A stretch of DNA of 64,000 nucleotides. Origin: Vibrio superstes. Its GTDB lineage: Bacteria; Pseudomonadota; Gammaproteobacteria; Enterobacterales; Vibrionaceae. Below are positions 9,948 through 18,058 of this stretch, piece by piece (the stretch's first letter is position 1; each line of letters begins with the position of its first letter). The notes beneath the pieces are model-generated. The model was not told the origin of the DNA. It made no database searches and saw only the letters and a list, made by a program, of their open reading frames with translations. Made by a program: the position numbers and the translations under genes. The stretch covers positions 92,673-156,672 of the forward strand of contig NZ_BCUR01000002.1 of assembly GCF_003569005.1 (NCBI RefSeq). Direction: 5' to 3'.

Positions 9948-9988
9948 AAAAACGCGTATAACTCACTAATGGGTCATACGCGCTTTTT
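9948..9988 (-). terminator. Hairpin terminator, usable on both strands
   Basis: CGCGTAT (9953-9959) pairs with ATACGCG (9976-9982), flanked by A-runs on the left and T-runs on the right, so it can terminate in either direction. It would end transcripts coming leftward through 10018-10239, and it sits inside the probable 5' region of yddG. Confidence 0.65.
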
Positions 9989-10017
9989 TAAGACAGTTCT
10001 TGAATATTCTTTTCACC

Positions 10018-10239
10018 TTACTCTAAGCAGTCCGACTTATCCGAAGCTAAATCCTGCACGCTTTCGTCTGCAGCGCACGTTAAACGCTCTGAATCATCAA
10101 CACTAGCTATCTCATCTGACTCTTGATTAACCGCTCCTGTATCAGGGAACAACGGTTCAACTTCGATAAAATACTCATTCGGTTGTTCAACTGAATCCGT
10201 AGTTACATCAAAAATTAAGCACCCAACATTTGATACCAA
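10018..10239 (-). CDS. Doubtful small ORF, possible C-terminal gene remnant
   Basis: A 73-residue reading frame whose only usable start is TTG at 10239; in frame it continues upstream only to a TAG at 10264-10266. The N-terminal part (VGCLIFDVTTDS, EYFIEVEPLFPD) looks like folded protein, while the second half is acidic and Ser/Asp-rich. I recognise no family. It could be a real small gene, the decayed 3' end of a larger gene, or chance. A terminator follows it on the same strand, which is mild support for transcription. Confidence 0.3.
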   Translation of the reverse strand: MVSNVGCLIFDVTTDSVEQPNEYFIEVEPLFPDTGAVNQESDEIASVDDSERLTCAADESVQDLASDKSDCLE

Positions 10240-10314
10240 CTCGTACCATTGATGAAAGTAAGCCTATCGCGAATTGGCATTTTTTATTTGCACTAAGGCT
10301 ATACATTCTAGAAA

Positions 10315-10341
10315 TAAAAAAGGCTTGCCTAGTGCAAGCCT
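10315..10341 (-). terminator. Terminator of the metal-permease operon
   Basis: AGGCTTGC (10321-10328) pairs with GCAAGCCT (10334-10341). On the minus strand the stem is followed by a T tract (A-run 10315-10320 on the plus strand), 22 bp past the permease stop. Confidence 0.9.
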
Positions 10342-10362
10342 TTGAAAGTTTCAACATATAAA

Positions 10363-11472
10363 TCAATGAGCTACCTTGGCTTTCACTGTCATCTTAGAAT
10401 ACTTTATCCAGTAATAGCGAAGCATTAATCCTGCCAGTAACACTCCGGAACTAATAGATAACCAGTATGGCAAGACTTCATGATTAATCGCAGACAATGG
10501 AGCAACACTCAAAGAAAACTCCTCAACTAAGTAGTCGGTCAACAACCCAAATACAATAGCCATTCCCACAACCCCTACCAAATAAGCCACTAACGAACGC
10601 TTACCAAGTTCCTTTCCTACTACGCCTAAAGTAGCAATATTGGTAGCAGGGCCCGCAAGCATAAACACCAGGATAGCACCGGGGCTAATGCCTGACATCA
10701 ATAGACCAGCCGCGATAGGTGTTGATGCTGTCGCACAGATATACATAGGCACGCTGATAGCCACCATCACCAACATACTCCAAATGCTTCCTCCCCACTC
10801 TGCGAGAAAATCTGTTTCTATATAAGTTTGGATCAGTGCTGCAAAAGACAGCCCGATTAGTAACCAAGTACTAATATCTTTCACTAAATCCGTTGCCGCG
10901 AATTTAAGCCCACTTTGTAGTTTCTCAATCGCCGTTTTGTTGAGCGGGGCTTGGGGCTTACTGGAACAGCAACTGGTTTTGACCTCCTCTTTCTGCTGCG
11001 CTCGCTTACTGCTACAACAGGATACTGTGGGTGTTTTTTCTCTGCTTATTGCTTGTTTATTAACGAATTCTTCGTCTTCCTTGCCTACTAGCAAACCCGC
11101 TAAAATTGCACTAGAAATAGCGGCAATAGGGCGGATGATTGCCATATATGGGCCAAGAAGCGCGTAAGAAACCGAAATAGAATCGATACCTGTTTCAGGA
11201 GTCGCAACTAAAAAAGAGGTAGTGGCACTTTTCGAAGCACCACTGCGTCTTAACCCCATAGCCGCAGGAATGACACCACAAGAGCACAAAGGCAATGGAG
11301 CGCCAATAAATGCAGCTTTAATCGTTGTTTTAGGGCCTTTTCCACCAAGATGTTTTGTTAATAGGTCTGTTGGAATCCACTCTTTAAGCAGTCCTGCAAT
11401 GACCAACCCTAGTAACATCCATGGTGCTGATTCTAAGAAAAGGTCTATAAAATTGAGTAATAAGCTCATCAT
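10363..11472 (-). CDS. SO_0444-type Cu/Zn efflux permease (ArsP/DUF318 family)
   Basis: A 369-residue inner-membrane permease with about eight to ten hydrophobic segments. It has the family motif LPLCSCGVIPAAMGLRRSGAS, with Cys63 and Cys65 in a membrane re-entry position, then FLVATPETGIDSI. The second half mirrors this with PMYICATASTPIAAGLLMSGISPG and FMLAGPATNIAT. A central cytoplasmic loop carries two Cys-Cys clusters (SCCSSK twice), plausible metal-binding sites. The ATG overlaps the stop of the upstream ZntR-like gene (ATGA type), so the pair is translationally coupled. Cooperation with a zinc-type MerR regulator suggests Zn or a similar soft metal; the exact substrate is inference. Confidence 0.85.
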   Translation of the reverse strand: MMSLLLNFIDLFLESAPWMLLGLVIAGLLKEWIPTDLLTKHLGGKGPKTTIKAAFIGAPLPLCSCGVIPAAMGLRRSGASKSATTSFLVATPETGIDSISVSYALLGPYMAIIRPIAAISSAILAGLLVGKEDEEFVNKQAISREKTPTVSCCSSKRAQQKEEVKTSCCSSKPQAPLNKTAIEKLQSGLKFAATDLVKDISTWLLIGLSFAALIQTYIETDFLAEWGGSIWSMLVMVAISVPMYICATASTPIAAGLLMSGISPGAILVFMLAGPATNIATLGVVGKELGKRSLVAYLVGVVGMAIVFGLLTDYLVEEFSLSVAPLSAINHEVLPYWLSISSGVLLAGLMLRYYWIKYSKMTVKAKVAH

Positions 11473-11894
11473 GCCTCCTTCAAAGCATGGCTATCAGCAC
11501 TTTCTAGCGCCTCTAGAATGGAGCAATGGGTCGCAGGTTCACTGCCACCGCAACATGATGCACTGAGCTTTTGTAAAGAGTCCTGAAAAATTTGTAGCTC
11601 TTTAATACGCTGTTCAACCTGATGACATTTCATATCAACAATATCACGAGCCTCTTTACAGCTATGGCTTTCTTTGTCGAGCTGAATAGAGAGTAAATCC
11701 GTTATCTCCTGCAATGAAAAGCCTACTCGTTTCGCACGGATGATAAAGCCAAGCTTATCGGCATCCTCGAGGGTGTATACGCGATAGCCTGATTCACTGC
11801 GTGAGCTAGGCTTCAACAGTCCATGTTTTTCATAGAAGCGTAATGTGTCTGGCTTTATATCGAATCGATTAGCCAGCTCCCCAATCTTATACAT
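11469..11894 (-). CDS. ZntR-like MerR-family metal-responsive regulator
   Basis: A 141-residue protein from ATG 11894 (MYKIGELANRF); a GTG at 11906 would add four residues. The N-terminal winged helix-turn-helix (KPDTLRFYEKHGLL, SGYRVY) and the dimerisation helix are typical of MerR proteins. The C-terminal end CCGG...THCSILEALE matches ZntR closely, and a metal-site Cys lies in SHSCKEA. Compared with E. coli ZntR, the position of the metal ligand His119 appears to be Glu, with a His just before the last Cys instead. It probably autoregulates the operon through the palindrome at 11935-11956. Confidence 0.88.
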   Translation of the reverse strand: MYKIGELANRFDIKPDTLRFYEKHGLLKPSSRSESGYRVYTLEDADKLGFIIRAKRVGFSLQEITDLLSIQLDKESHSCKEARDIVDMKCHQVEQRIKELQIFQDSLQKLSASCCGGSEPATHCSILEALESADSHALKEA

Positions 11895-11927
11895 TCCAAT
11901 ACCCACTCAATGTTTTGATACCCTATT

Positions 11928-11959
11928 AGTATGAACCTTGGATATAACTCCAAGGTCAA
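11928..11959 (-). promoter_or_regulatory. MerR-type promoter/operator of the regulator-permease operon
   Basis: On the minus strand a -35 TTGACC (plus 11954-11959) and -10 CATACT (plus 11928-11933) are separated by a long 20-bp spacer. The spacer region is filled by a perfect 8-bp dyad, ACCTTGGA and TCCAAGGT (11935-11942 and 11949-11956, 6-bp centre). An overlong spacer with a centred dyad is the hallmark of MerR/ZntR/CueR-activated promoters. Confidence 0.85.
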
Positions 11960-12043
11960 GTGCTTACTTCAGCATATTTGCTAGAAAAATCTAAGTTACT
12001 TTTTTCTACCTTCATCGCCTTAACTTTCCCAAATGGCACTTTT

Positions 12044-12113
12044 TTGACAATAAAATGCAAATGCCAAACGATTGCGCGAGCTTTTTAGAAAATTATTCGC
12101 TAGAATACGCGCC
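12044..12113 (+). promoter_or_regulatory. purHD promoter region with PurR-like box
   Basis: TTGACA at 12044-12049 can pair with a weak -10 overlapping a PurR-like 16-mer (TGCCAAACGATTGCGC, 12062-12077, 11 of 16 positions to the consensus). A second -10, TAGAAT at 12101-12106, is followed by a GC-rich discriminator (ACGCGCC), the form used by rRNA-like stringent promoters. Repression by PurR and growth-rate control are inferred from these sites. Confidence 0.55.
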
Positions 12114-12142
12114 ATTCGAATTGATGTTTTTTTGCACGCCGA

Positions 12143-12200
12143 AGATCTTTGTCAAAGTTGTTTCATGGTCATGATGCAGACTCAACTTTGACAAACATCT
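12143..12200 (+). promoter_or_regulatory. Long hairpin in the purH leader
   Basis: Arms 12143-12160 and 12183-12200 form an 18-bp stem with one mismatch around a 22-nt loop; 13 bp (TTTGTCAAAGTTG) are perfect. It lies downstream of the likely promoters and about 130 nt before the purH ATG, so it would be in the mRNA leader. No T tract follows, so it is not a simple terminator. Confidence 0.7.
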
Positions 12201-12330
12201 TTTCATCCAACTTGATTCCAAAATCAGCAGAAGTTGTGAGTATGCACCAGACGATCGAGCTAATGATTCGGGGCTTCTCATTTATTCTGTCGATAGCGGA
12301 TAATCTTAAGTACTTGAGGAATATGGAAGC

Positions 12331-13923
12331 ATGAGTAACGCTCGCCCAATTCGCCGCGCTCTTATCAGCGTATCTGATAAAACTGGCATCGTAGAATTTG
12401 CTAAAGCCCTAGCTGAACGCAATGTTGAACTTCTTTCTACTGGCGGTACAGCTCGCCTACTTGCAGAACAAGGCCTAGCAGTCACAGAAGTGTCTGACTA
12501 CACAGGCTTCCCAGAAATGATGGACGGTCGTGTTAAGACCCTTCACCCTAAAGTACACGGTGGTGTACTTGGTCGTCGCGGACAAGACGATGAAGTGATG
12601 GAAAAACACGGCATCAATCCTATCGATATGGTTATTGTTAACCTGTACCCATTCGCTGAAACCGTAGCAAAAGAAGGTTGTACCCTTGCTGATGCTGTTG
12701 AGAACATCGATATCGGTGGTCCGACAATGGTTCGTTCTGCAGCGAAAAACCATAAAGACGTAACTATCGTTGTAAACGCTCACGATTACGACCGCGTAAT
12801 TACGGAAATGGATGCAAACGACACTTCTCTAACTCTTGAGACTCGTTTTGACCTTGCGATTGCAGCGTTTGAGCACACTGCTTCTTACGATGGCATGATT
12901 GCTAACTACTTTGGCACTATGGTTCCTAGCTATGGTGAAAACAAAGAAGGCGACGAAGAGTCTAAGTTCCCTCGCACGTTCAACCAACAGTTCGAGAAGA
13001 AACAAGACATGCGCTACGGCGAAAACAGCCATCAAGCAGCGGCATTCTATGTTGAAGCAAACCCAGAAGAAGCGTCTGTATCAACAGCTCGCCAAATTCA
13101 AGGTAAGGCACTGTCTTACAACAACATCGCTGATACTGACGCTGCTCTTGAGTGTGTGAAAGAATTTGACGAGCCAGCATGTGTTATCGTTAAGCACGCT
13201 AACCCATGTGGTGTAGCGCTAGGCGAAAACATCCTAGAAGCTTACGACCGCGCGTTCAAAACAGACCCAACATCTGCATTTGGTGGCATCATCGCGTTTA
13301 ACCGCGAACTAGACGCTGCAACAGCAACCGCTATCACTGAGCGCCAATTCGTTGAGGTTATCATTGCACCTTCTGTTTCAGCTGAAGCAGTAGAAATCGT
13401 TGCGGCTAAGAAGAACCTTCGCCTTCTAGAGTGTGGCGAATGGACAAGCAAGACTGCTGGCTTTGACGTTAAGCGTGTAAACGGTGGCCTGCTAGTTCAA
13501 GACCGCGACCAAGGTATGGTTTCTCAAGATGACCTGAAAGTAGTGTCTAAGCGCCAACCAACAGAAGAAGAGCTAAAAGATGCATTATTCTGCTGGAAAG
13601 TAGCCAAGTACGTGAAGTCAAATGCGATTGTTTACTCAAAAGGTGACATGACTATCGGTGTAGGCGCAGGCCAAATGAGCCGTGTTTACTCTGCGAAAAT
13701 CGCTGGCATTAAAGCGGCTGACGAAGGTCTACAAGTTGAAGGTTGCGTAATGGCATCGGATGCTTTCTTCCCATTCCGCGATGGTATCGACGCAGCTGCT
13801 GATGCTGGCATCAAGTGTGTGATTCAGCCAGGTGGTTCAATGCGCGATCAAGAAGTTATCGATGCGGCTGACGAACATGGCATGGCGATGATATTTACTG
13901 GTATGCGTCACTTCCGCCACTAA
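12331..13923 (+). CDS. purH: Bifunctional AICAR transformylase/IMP cyclohydrolase
   Basis: Catalyses the last two steps of de novo IMP synthesis. At 530 residues it has the N-terminal MGS-like cyclohydrolase domain ([42 protein letters not shown]) and the C-terminal transformylase domain. The latter contains the catalytic KHANPCG motif and ends [13 protein letters not shown], as in the E. coli enzyme. It forms an operon with purD, separated by a 13959-13984 hairpin that may lower purD expression. The leader carries a PurR-like box and a long hairpin. Confidence 0.98.
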   Translation: MSNARPIRRALISVSDKTGIVEFAKALAERNVELLSTGGTARLLAEQGLAVTEVSDYTGFPEMMDGRVKTLHPKVHGGVLGRRGQDDEVMEKHGINPIDMVIVNLYPFAETVAKEGCTLADAVENIDIGGPTMVRSAAKNHKDVTIVVNAHDYDRVITEMDANDTSLTLETRFDLAIAAFEHTASYDGMIANYFGTMVPSYGENKEGDEESKFPRTFNQQFEKKQDMRYGENSHQAAAFYVEANPEEASVSTARQIQGKALSYNNIADTDAALECVKEFDEPACVIVKHANPCGVALGENILEAYDRAFKTDPTSAFGGIIAFNRELDAATATAITERQFVEVIIAPSVSAEAVEIVAAKKNLRLLECGEWTSKTAGFDVKRVNGGLLVQDRDQGMVSQDDLKVVSKRQPTEEELKDALFCWKVAKYVKSNAIVYSKGDMTIGVGAGQMSRVYSAKIAGIKAADEGLQVEGCVMASDAFFPFRDGIDAAADAGIKCVIQPGGSMRDQEVIDAADEHGMAMIFTGMRHFRH

Positions 13924-13958
13924 TCGCCCTGCATTAATTAGACGATTAGCAAATTACC

Positions 13959-13985
13959 AAGCCTCTCAACTTTGAGGGGCTTTTA
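13959..13985 (+). terminator. Intercistronic hairpin between purH and purD
   Basis: AAGCCTCTCAA (13959-13969) pairs with TTGAGGGGCTT (13972-13982) with one G-U pair and a short T run. It looks like a leaky terminator inside the purHD operon. Confidence 0.7.
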
Positions 13986-14010
13986 AGAATTTAAAACTTG
14001 AGGATTAAAC

Positions 14011-15300
14011 ATGAACGTATTAATCATCGGTGCTGGCGGTCGCGAGCACGCACTTGGTTGGAAAGCAGCACAGAACCCAAAAGTTAACACTGTCTTCGTT
14101 GCTCCAGGTAACGCAGGTACAGCTCTAGAGCCAAAACTAGAGAATGTAAACATCGGTGTGGAAGACATCGACGCTCTGGTTGCATTTGCAAAAGAAAAAG
14201 CCATTGAGCTGACTATCGTAGGTCCAGAAGCACCATTAGTTATCGGTGTTGTAGACGCCTTCCGTGAAGCGGGACTGCCTATCTTTGGTCCGACTCAAGC
14301 TGCCGCTCAGCTTGAGGGCTCTAAAGCATTTACTAAAGACTTCTTAGCTCGCCACGACATTCCAACAGGTTCTTACGCAAACTTCACTGAAATTGAGCCA
14401 GCAATAGCTTACGTTCGTGAACAAGGCGCACCTATCGTTGTTAAGGCAGACGGCCTTGCTGCAGGTAAAGGCGTAATTGTTGCAATGACTCTTACCGAAG
14501 CAGAAGACGCCATCAAAGACATGCTGGCTGGCAATGCATTTGGTGAAGCTGGTAGCCGCGTAGTTATCGAAGAATTCCTAGAAGGCGAAGAAGCCAGCTT
14601 CATCGTTATGGTTGATGGCGCTAGCGTATTGCCTATGGCAACCAGCCAAGACCATAAGCGTGTTGGCGATAAAGATACCGGCCCTAACACTGGTGGTATG
14701 GGTGCGTACTCTCCTGCGCCGGTAGTAACGCCAGAGATCCACAACCGTATCCTAGAAGAAGTTATCTACCCTACTGTACGCGGTATGGACGCTGAAGGCG
14801 CACCATACACGGGCTTCCTATACGCAGGTCTAATGATCGACGCTGACGGTACACCTAAAGTAATCGAGTACAACTGCCGCTTCGGTGATCCAGAAACTCA
14901 ACCTATCATGATGCGCATGGAGTCTGACCTTGTTGAGCTTTGCCTAATGGCAATCGATGAGAAGCTAGACGAAGCAGAATCTAAGTGGGATCCACGCGCT
15001 TCAATTGGTGTTGTTCTAGCTGCTGGTGGTTACCCTGCTGACTACGCTAAAGGCGATGTGATTTCTCTGCCATCAACTGATGCTGAAGACCAAAAGATCT
15101 TCCATGCAGGCACAGCTAACAATGAAACAGGCGAAGTTGTTACAAACGGCGGCCGTGTTCTTTGTGCGACAGCGCTAGGTAACACAGTTTCAGAGGCGCA
15201 GCAGCAAGCTTATGCACTCGCGAATCAAGTCAGCTGGAACGGCATGTTCCACCGCAATGATATTGGTTATCGTGCGATTGCTCGCGAGCAGCAAAAGTAA
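14011..15300 (+). CDS. purD: Phosphoribosylamine-glycine ligase (GARS)
   Basis: ATP-grasp ligase of the second step of purine synthesis, joining glycine to phosphoribosylamine. The 429-residue protein begins with the GARS signature MNVLIIGAGGREHALGWK. It contains VGPEAPLVIGVVDAF, the ATP-grasp segments VVKADGLAAGKGVIVA and DHKRVGDKDTGPNTGGMGAYSP, and the metal-site EYNCRFGDPETQ. It lies 87 bp after purH in the same orientation and is followed by a clear terminator. It is monofunctional, as in other gammaproteobacteria. Confidence 0.98.
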   Translation: MNVLIIGAGGREHALGWKAAQNPKVNTVFVAPGNAGTALEPKLENVNIGVEDIDALVAFAKEKAIELTIVGPEAPLVIGVVDAFREAGLPIFGPTQAAAQLEGSKAFTKDFLARHDIPTGSYANFTEIEPAIAYVREQGAPIVVKADGLAAGKGVIVAMTLTEAEDAIKDMLAGNAFGEAGSRVVIEEFLEGEEASFIVMVDGASVLPMATSQDHKRVGDKDTGPNTGGMGAYSPAPVVTPEIHNRILEEVIYPTVRGMDAEGAPYTGFLYAGLMIDADGTPKVIEYNCRFGDPETQPIMMRMESDLVELCLMAIDEKLDEAESKWDPRASIGVVLAAGGYPADYAKGDVISLPSTDAEDQKIFHAGTANNETGEVVTNGGRVLCATALGNTVSEAQQQAYALANQVSWNGMFHRNDIGYRAIAREQQK

Positions 15301-15325
15301 TTTAGCTTTAACTCTAAGCAATACC

Positions 15326-15357
15326 AAAGCCACCCCAGTTACTGAGGTGGCTTTTTT
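15326..15357 (+). terminator. Terminator after purHD
   Basis: AAGCCACC (15327-15334) pairs with GGTGGCTT (15346-15353), followed by a T tract. Confidence 0.9.
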
Positions 15358-15424
15358 AATATTCATACACTGAATTTATACATTCCCTAAAGGTTTCTCT
15401 CTGTTTACCCCAACCCAGCGCAGG

Positions 15425-15430
15425 TATAAT
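15425..15430 (+). promoter_or_regulatory. Candidate -10 box for the HTH gene at 15480
   Basis: A perfect TATAAT 50 bp before the start codon, with only a weak -35 (TGTTTA at 15402-15407, 17-bp spacer). Confidence 0.4.
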
Positions 15431-15479
15431 GGTCATACCAGAAATTCATAACTACCGTGAATACCTCTAAGTATTATCA

Positions 15480-16304
15480 ATGACCGTGAACAAGCAAAAC
15501 TTCCATCAACGACTCAAAGCACTAAGAATTGAAACTGGTTTATCCCAAGGGGATCTCGCCAATCAACTTAGTGTAGAGCATCGTGTATTTGCTAATGTCA
15601 CTCAATCGATGATCAGCCTGTGGGAGCGAGGAAAGGTTACCCCTTCAATCTTGCGTCGCGTGGGGCTTGCGCATTTTTTCTCTGCTAATTACCAATATGA
15701 TCATGCCGAGCAACAACTCATGAAACGAGCAAAGACCTTTGAGATGTTGTTTGAAAAAGAGAATATGTTTTATGATTATCCGGTCACTAGCGAAGAGGTG
15801 ATTCGATATTCACGCCTTAGCGAGTATCAGCGTGAATGGATAAAGAATGCGCATTTGTACTTACTTGGTGGCGAACTGGCTCTAGAAGAGTCAATGGCAC
15901 TGCAAGATATCACCGACCCATGGGTTCGTATTTATTATCATCAAGGTGCTATAGTGGCAGCCTTAGTGTATGAAAAAACAGAAGATAAAATCACTATAGT
16001 CAGTATATCTGCTATTAATATTTTCATCTGGAAGCATGTGCATAAGGACATAGCAACCCTTCCGCCAAAAACACTGATTCGCACAAGAATACGAGAACCT
16101 AGCTTGTCTCTATTGCTAAGAGACTTGTATGTCGAACCTGAAGAATACTCTTGTGGTACTGAGATCTATGAAACCTCGATAGGCCATCTTTATCACAATA
16201 CCTTTGTGAAGAATATGCTGGACAATGATGCCTACGACTTTCGCCTTCTGAGGTATGAGCTTCATAAGAATGAAGATGCACGGATTCTGCACGAAGTCAT
16301 CTGA
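15480..16304 (+). CDS. XRE-type helix-turn-helix protein with uncharacterised C-terminal domain
   Basis: A 274-residue protein. Residues about 8-65 form a Cro/CI-like DNA-binding domain (LKALRIETGLSQGDLANQL, then SMISLWERGKVTPS) with several extra residues between the second helix and the recognition helix. The remaining 200 residues are not recognised: a helical part (about 75-130) followed by alternating strands and helices (GAIVAALVYEKTEDKITIVSISAINIFIW). No transmembrane segment or catalytic motif is evident. The next gene is a stand-alone AraC-type domain in the same orientation, 127 bp away. A transcription regulator of unknown target is the safest reading. Confidence 0.75.
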   Translation: MTVNKQNFHQRLKALRIETGLSQGDLANQLSVEHRVFANVTQSMISLWERGKVTPSILRRVGLAHFFSANYQYDHAEQQLMKRAKTFEMLFEKENMFYDYPVTSEEVIRYSRLSEYQREWIKNAHLYLLGGELALEESMALQDITDPWVRIYYHQGAIVAALVYEKTEDKITIVSISAINIFIWKHVHKDIATLPPKTLIRTRIREPSLSLLLRDLYVEPEEYSCGTEIYETSIGHLYHNTFVKNMLDNDAYDFRLLRYELHKNEDARILHEVI

Positions 16305-16346
16305 GACCCTCTCGTTTTCTGTACAAAATAATGCTATATATTTCAT

Positions 16347-16375
16347 ATATCTCGATATCGAAAAATATCGAATAG
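16347..16375 (+). promoter_or_regulatory. Short direct repeats upstream of the AraC-type gene
   Basis: ATATCGAA occurs at 16355-16362 and 16365-16372, exactly 10 bp apart (one helical turn), with a related ATATCTCG at 16347-16354. This is compatible with binding of an AraC-type regulator; it is inference only. Confidence 0.35.
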
Positions 16376-16430
16376 CGTGCCCTTTCTAACTCCATTATCG
16401 TGGCTCATCATCCAGATAAGGAAAGGGATT

Positions 16431-16778
16431 ATGAGTAAAATAGAAAAAGCAGTGGACTACGTAAATCAACATTTCACAACAGCTCTAACTGCAGAAGCTG
16501 TAGCTGAAGCGTGTGACTGCTCTGTGTTTTACCTACCCAAACTATTTCGCAATAACCTAGGCATGTCTTATCAGCAGTATGTGATGTTTAAAAGAGTAGA
16601 GCGCGCCAAAAACCTGCTCGTAAACAAAAGGCATTACAAAGTATCAACCATTGCTATCGAATCTGGCTTTTTAGATGACACCTACTTTTGTCGTGTTTTT
16701 AAAAAACAGACAGGCATGACACCAATGGAATACAGAACTAGGCATATCAATATACAGAAGCTTCAACCCGCTTATTAG
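16431..16778 (+). CDS. Small AraC-family regulator (DNA-binding domain only)
   Basis: A 115-residue protein made of the two-helix-turn-helix AraC domain alone, like SoxS and MarA. The start at 16431 (MSKIEKAVDYVNQHF) is chosen for its AGGAAAGGG box; an upstream in-frame start at 16377 would add 18 residues with no homology. The first HTH is LTAEAVAEACDCSVFYLPKLFRNNLG. The second contains VSTIAIESGFLDDTYFCRVFKKQTGMTPMEYR, the family signature. Without a sensory domain it is probably controlled by its amount, possibly by the XRE-type gene just upstream. Targets are unknown. Confidence 0.85.
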   Translation: MSKIEKAVDYVNQHFTTALTAEAVAEACDCSVFYLPKLFRNNLGMSYQQYVMFKRVERAKNLLVNKRHYKVSTIAIESGFLDDTYFCRVFKKQTGMTPMEYRTRHINIQKLQPAY

Positions 16779-16794
16779 TTCCTACTCTATATCC

Positions 16795-17490
16795 TTAGCT
16801 TTGCGAGGACGGTCGCTCGATGCACTCATACCCGCCGTTCTTGAGCATCAGCATTTTATCAACGACAATTTTCTTGGCTTTGTACTCACCAATAAATGCA
16901 ACAAAGTGGTCTTCGTCAATCAAACGGTCAATGACAAACGATGGAAGCTGGTCTTTAAACTCGATACTGGTGAATGTCTTTCCTTCACAGGTAACAAATT
17001 TCCCCTCTTCCCAATAACCTTGTATCAGCTCTAATCCTTGTTTCTGCTGATTTTTTCCCTTAGCTACCAAATCACTGGCTTGTTGCTTAACCTCATCAAT
17101 CTGCTGCTTACGCATAGGCATAACCTTGTCATTAATGCGCAATCGTTGATAAACCGCTTCTCCAGTGCCACTGAAGCGCAAGGTCATTTGAAAAGGAATC
17201 AGATCACCGGAATTAGACAGTCTTTCACCTGTGCGGGACATTTCCCTAAGGTTATCGCTATCCCAAGTGTAATGGCTTTTGTACCAAGTCTTATCTTTGA
17301 AGATCACATCATCGGAGCTAGATTCTGGGGAATCAAAACGCTCAGTGAGCCAAAATAAAGAGGTTTTTGTGTTATCAATTTCGCCACCCGAAAACTCAGT
17401 AATCTGGGCAGATTGACGCAAAGGAGTTGTAGCAGAAGAACAACCCGCTAGGGTTAGAATAGCTAAAGCAGAAGCAATGAAGTGTTTCAT
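16795..17490 (-). CDS. YjaH-like DUF1481 lipoprotein
   Basis: A 231-residue predicted lipoprotein from ATG 17490: MKHFIASALAILTLAGC, with the lipobox LAGC at Cys17. The rest is a soluble, mostly beta domain of DUF1481, found next to hupA in E. coli (yjaH) and here too. The function is unknown. Its initiation region is odd: the ATG follows directly on the T tract of the hupA terminator, and the only sequence upstream is the hairpin. An in-frame GTG at 17514 would start inside the hairpin. Expression therefore depends on read-through from hupA or on an unseen promoter. Confidence 0.82.
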   Translation of the reverse strand: MKHFIASALAILTLAGCSSATTPLRQSAQITEFSGGEIDNTKTSLFWLTERFDSPESSSDDVIFKDKTWYKSHYTWDSDNLREMSRTGERLSNSGDLIPFQMTLRFSGTGEAVYQRLRINDKVMPMRKQQIDEVKQQASDLVAKGKNQQKQGLELIQGYWEEGKFVTCEGKTFTSIEFKDQLPSFVIDRLIDEDHFVAFIGEYKAKKIVVDKMLMLKNGGYECIERPSSQS

Positions 17491-17492
17491 AA

Positions 17493-17526
17493 AAAATACG
17501 CCGAGCGATGTCACTCGGCGTATTTT
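17493..17526 (-). terminator. hupA terminator abutting the DUF1481 start
   Basis: A 13-bp perfect stem (17493-17505 with 17514-17526) and an 8-nt loop. On the minus strand it is followed by TTTTTT and then at once by the ATG of the next gene (17490). Confidence 0.92.
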
Positions 17527-17529
17527 ACA

Positions 17530-17802
17530 TTAATTAACTGAATCTTTCAGTGCTTTACCAGCAGTAAATGCAGGAACATTTGCTGCAGCAATTTGAATCT
17601 CTTCACCAGTCTTAGGGTTACGACCAGTGCGTGCATTACGGTGAGATACTTTAAATGTGCCAAAACCAATTAGTTGAACTTGGTCGCCCTCTTTAAGAGC
17701 ATCGGTTACGCCTTCAAGAGTAGCTTCAAGAGCTGCTTTTGCTTGTGCTTTTGATAGATCCGCTTTTTCAGCAATTGCATCGATTAATTGGGTCTTGTTC
17801 AT
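17530..17802 (-). CDS. hupA: DNA-binding protein HU-alpha
   Basis: A 90-residue histone-like protein that bends and compacts DNA as a homo- or heterodimer. [29 protein letters not shown] forms the dimerisation helices. [24 protein letters not shown] is the HU/IHF family signature, leading into the DNA-binding beta arms, where Pro63 intercalates (IAAANVPAF). It is monocistronic or nearly so, with a strong terminator right after the stop. The location next to yjaH- and yjaG-type genes matches E. coli hupA, which supports alpha over beta. Confidence 0.96.
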   Translation of the reverse strand: MNKTQLIDAIAEKADLSKAQAKAALEATLEGVTDALKEGDQVQLIGFGTFKVSHRNARTGRNPKTGEEIQIAAANVPAFTAGKALKDSVN

Positions 17803-18058
17803 TGGGGTTTCCCTTCTAAAGTGTTTGAAAACAAAGTCACTCTAAATCATAAAGACCCCATCTGGCAAAGGGTTGCGGGCGTTCTTTAGGTTCAAGCGAA
17901 CATTTTTTAGCTCATTCTGCAATTCAACTCACAAATTGACCTAATCTGAAGGGGTTGATGCTTGTATTTTCAACACTTTCAACCTATTCAGCAGGCTATC
18001 ATTTACTGAAAATGACTGTCATAATCCGCCTGTTTCATAAACAATTCACTAGGGTACC

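Noticed and set aside
12148..12195. 16S rRNA 5' fragment in the purH leader
   Set aside because: A short likeness (AGTT...CATGG.CA) to the 16S start is too weak and is explained by the hairpin arms.
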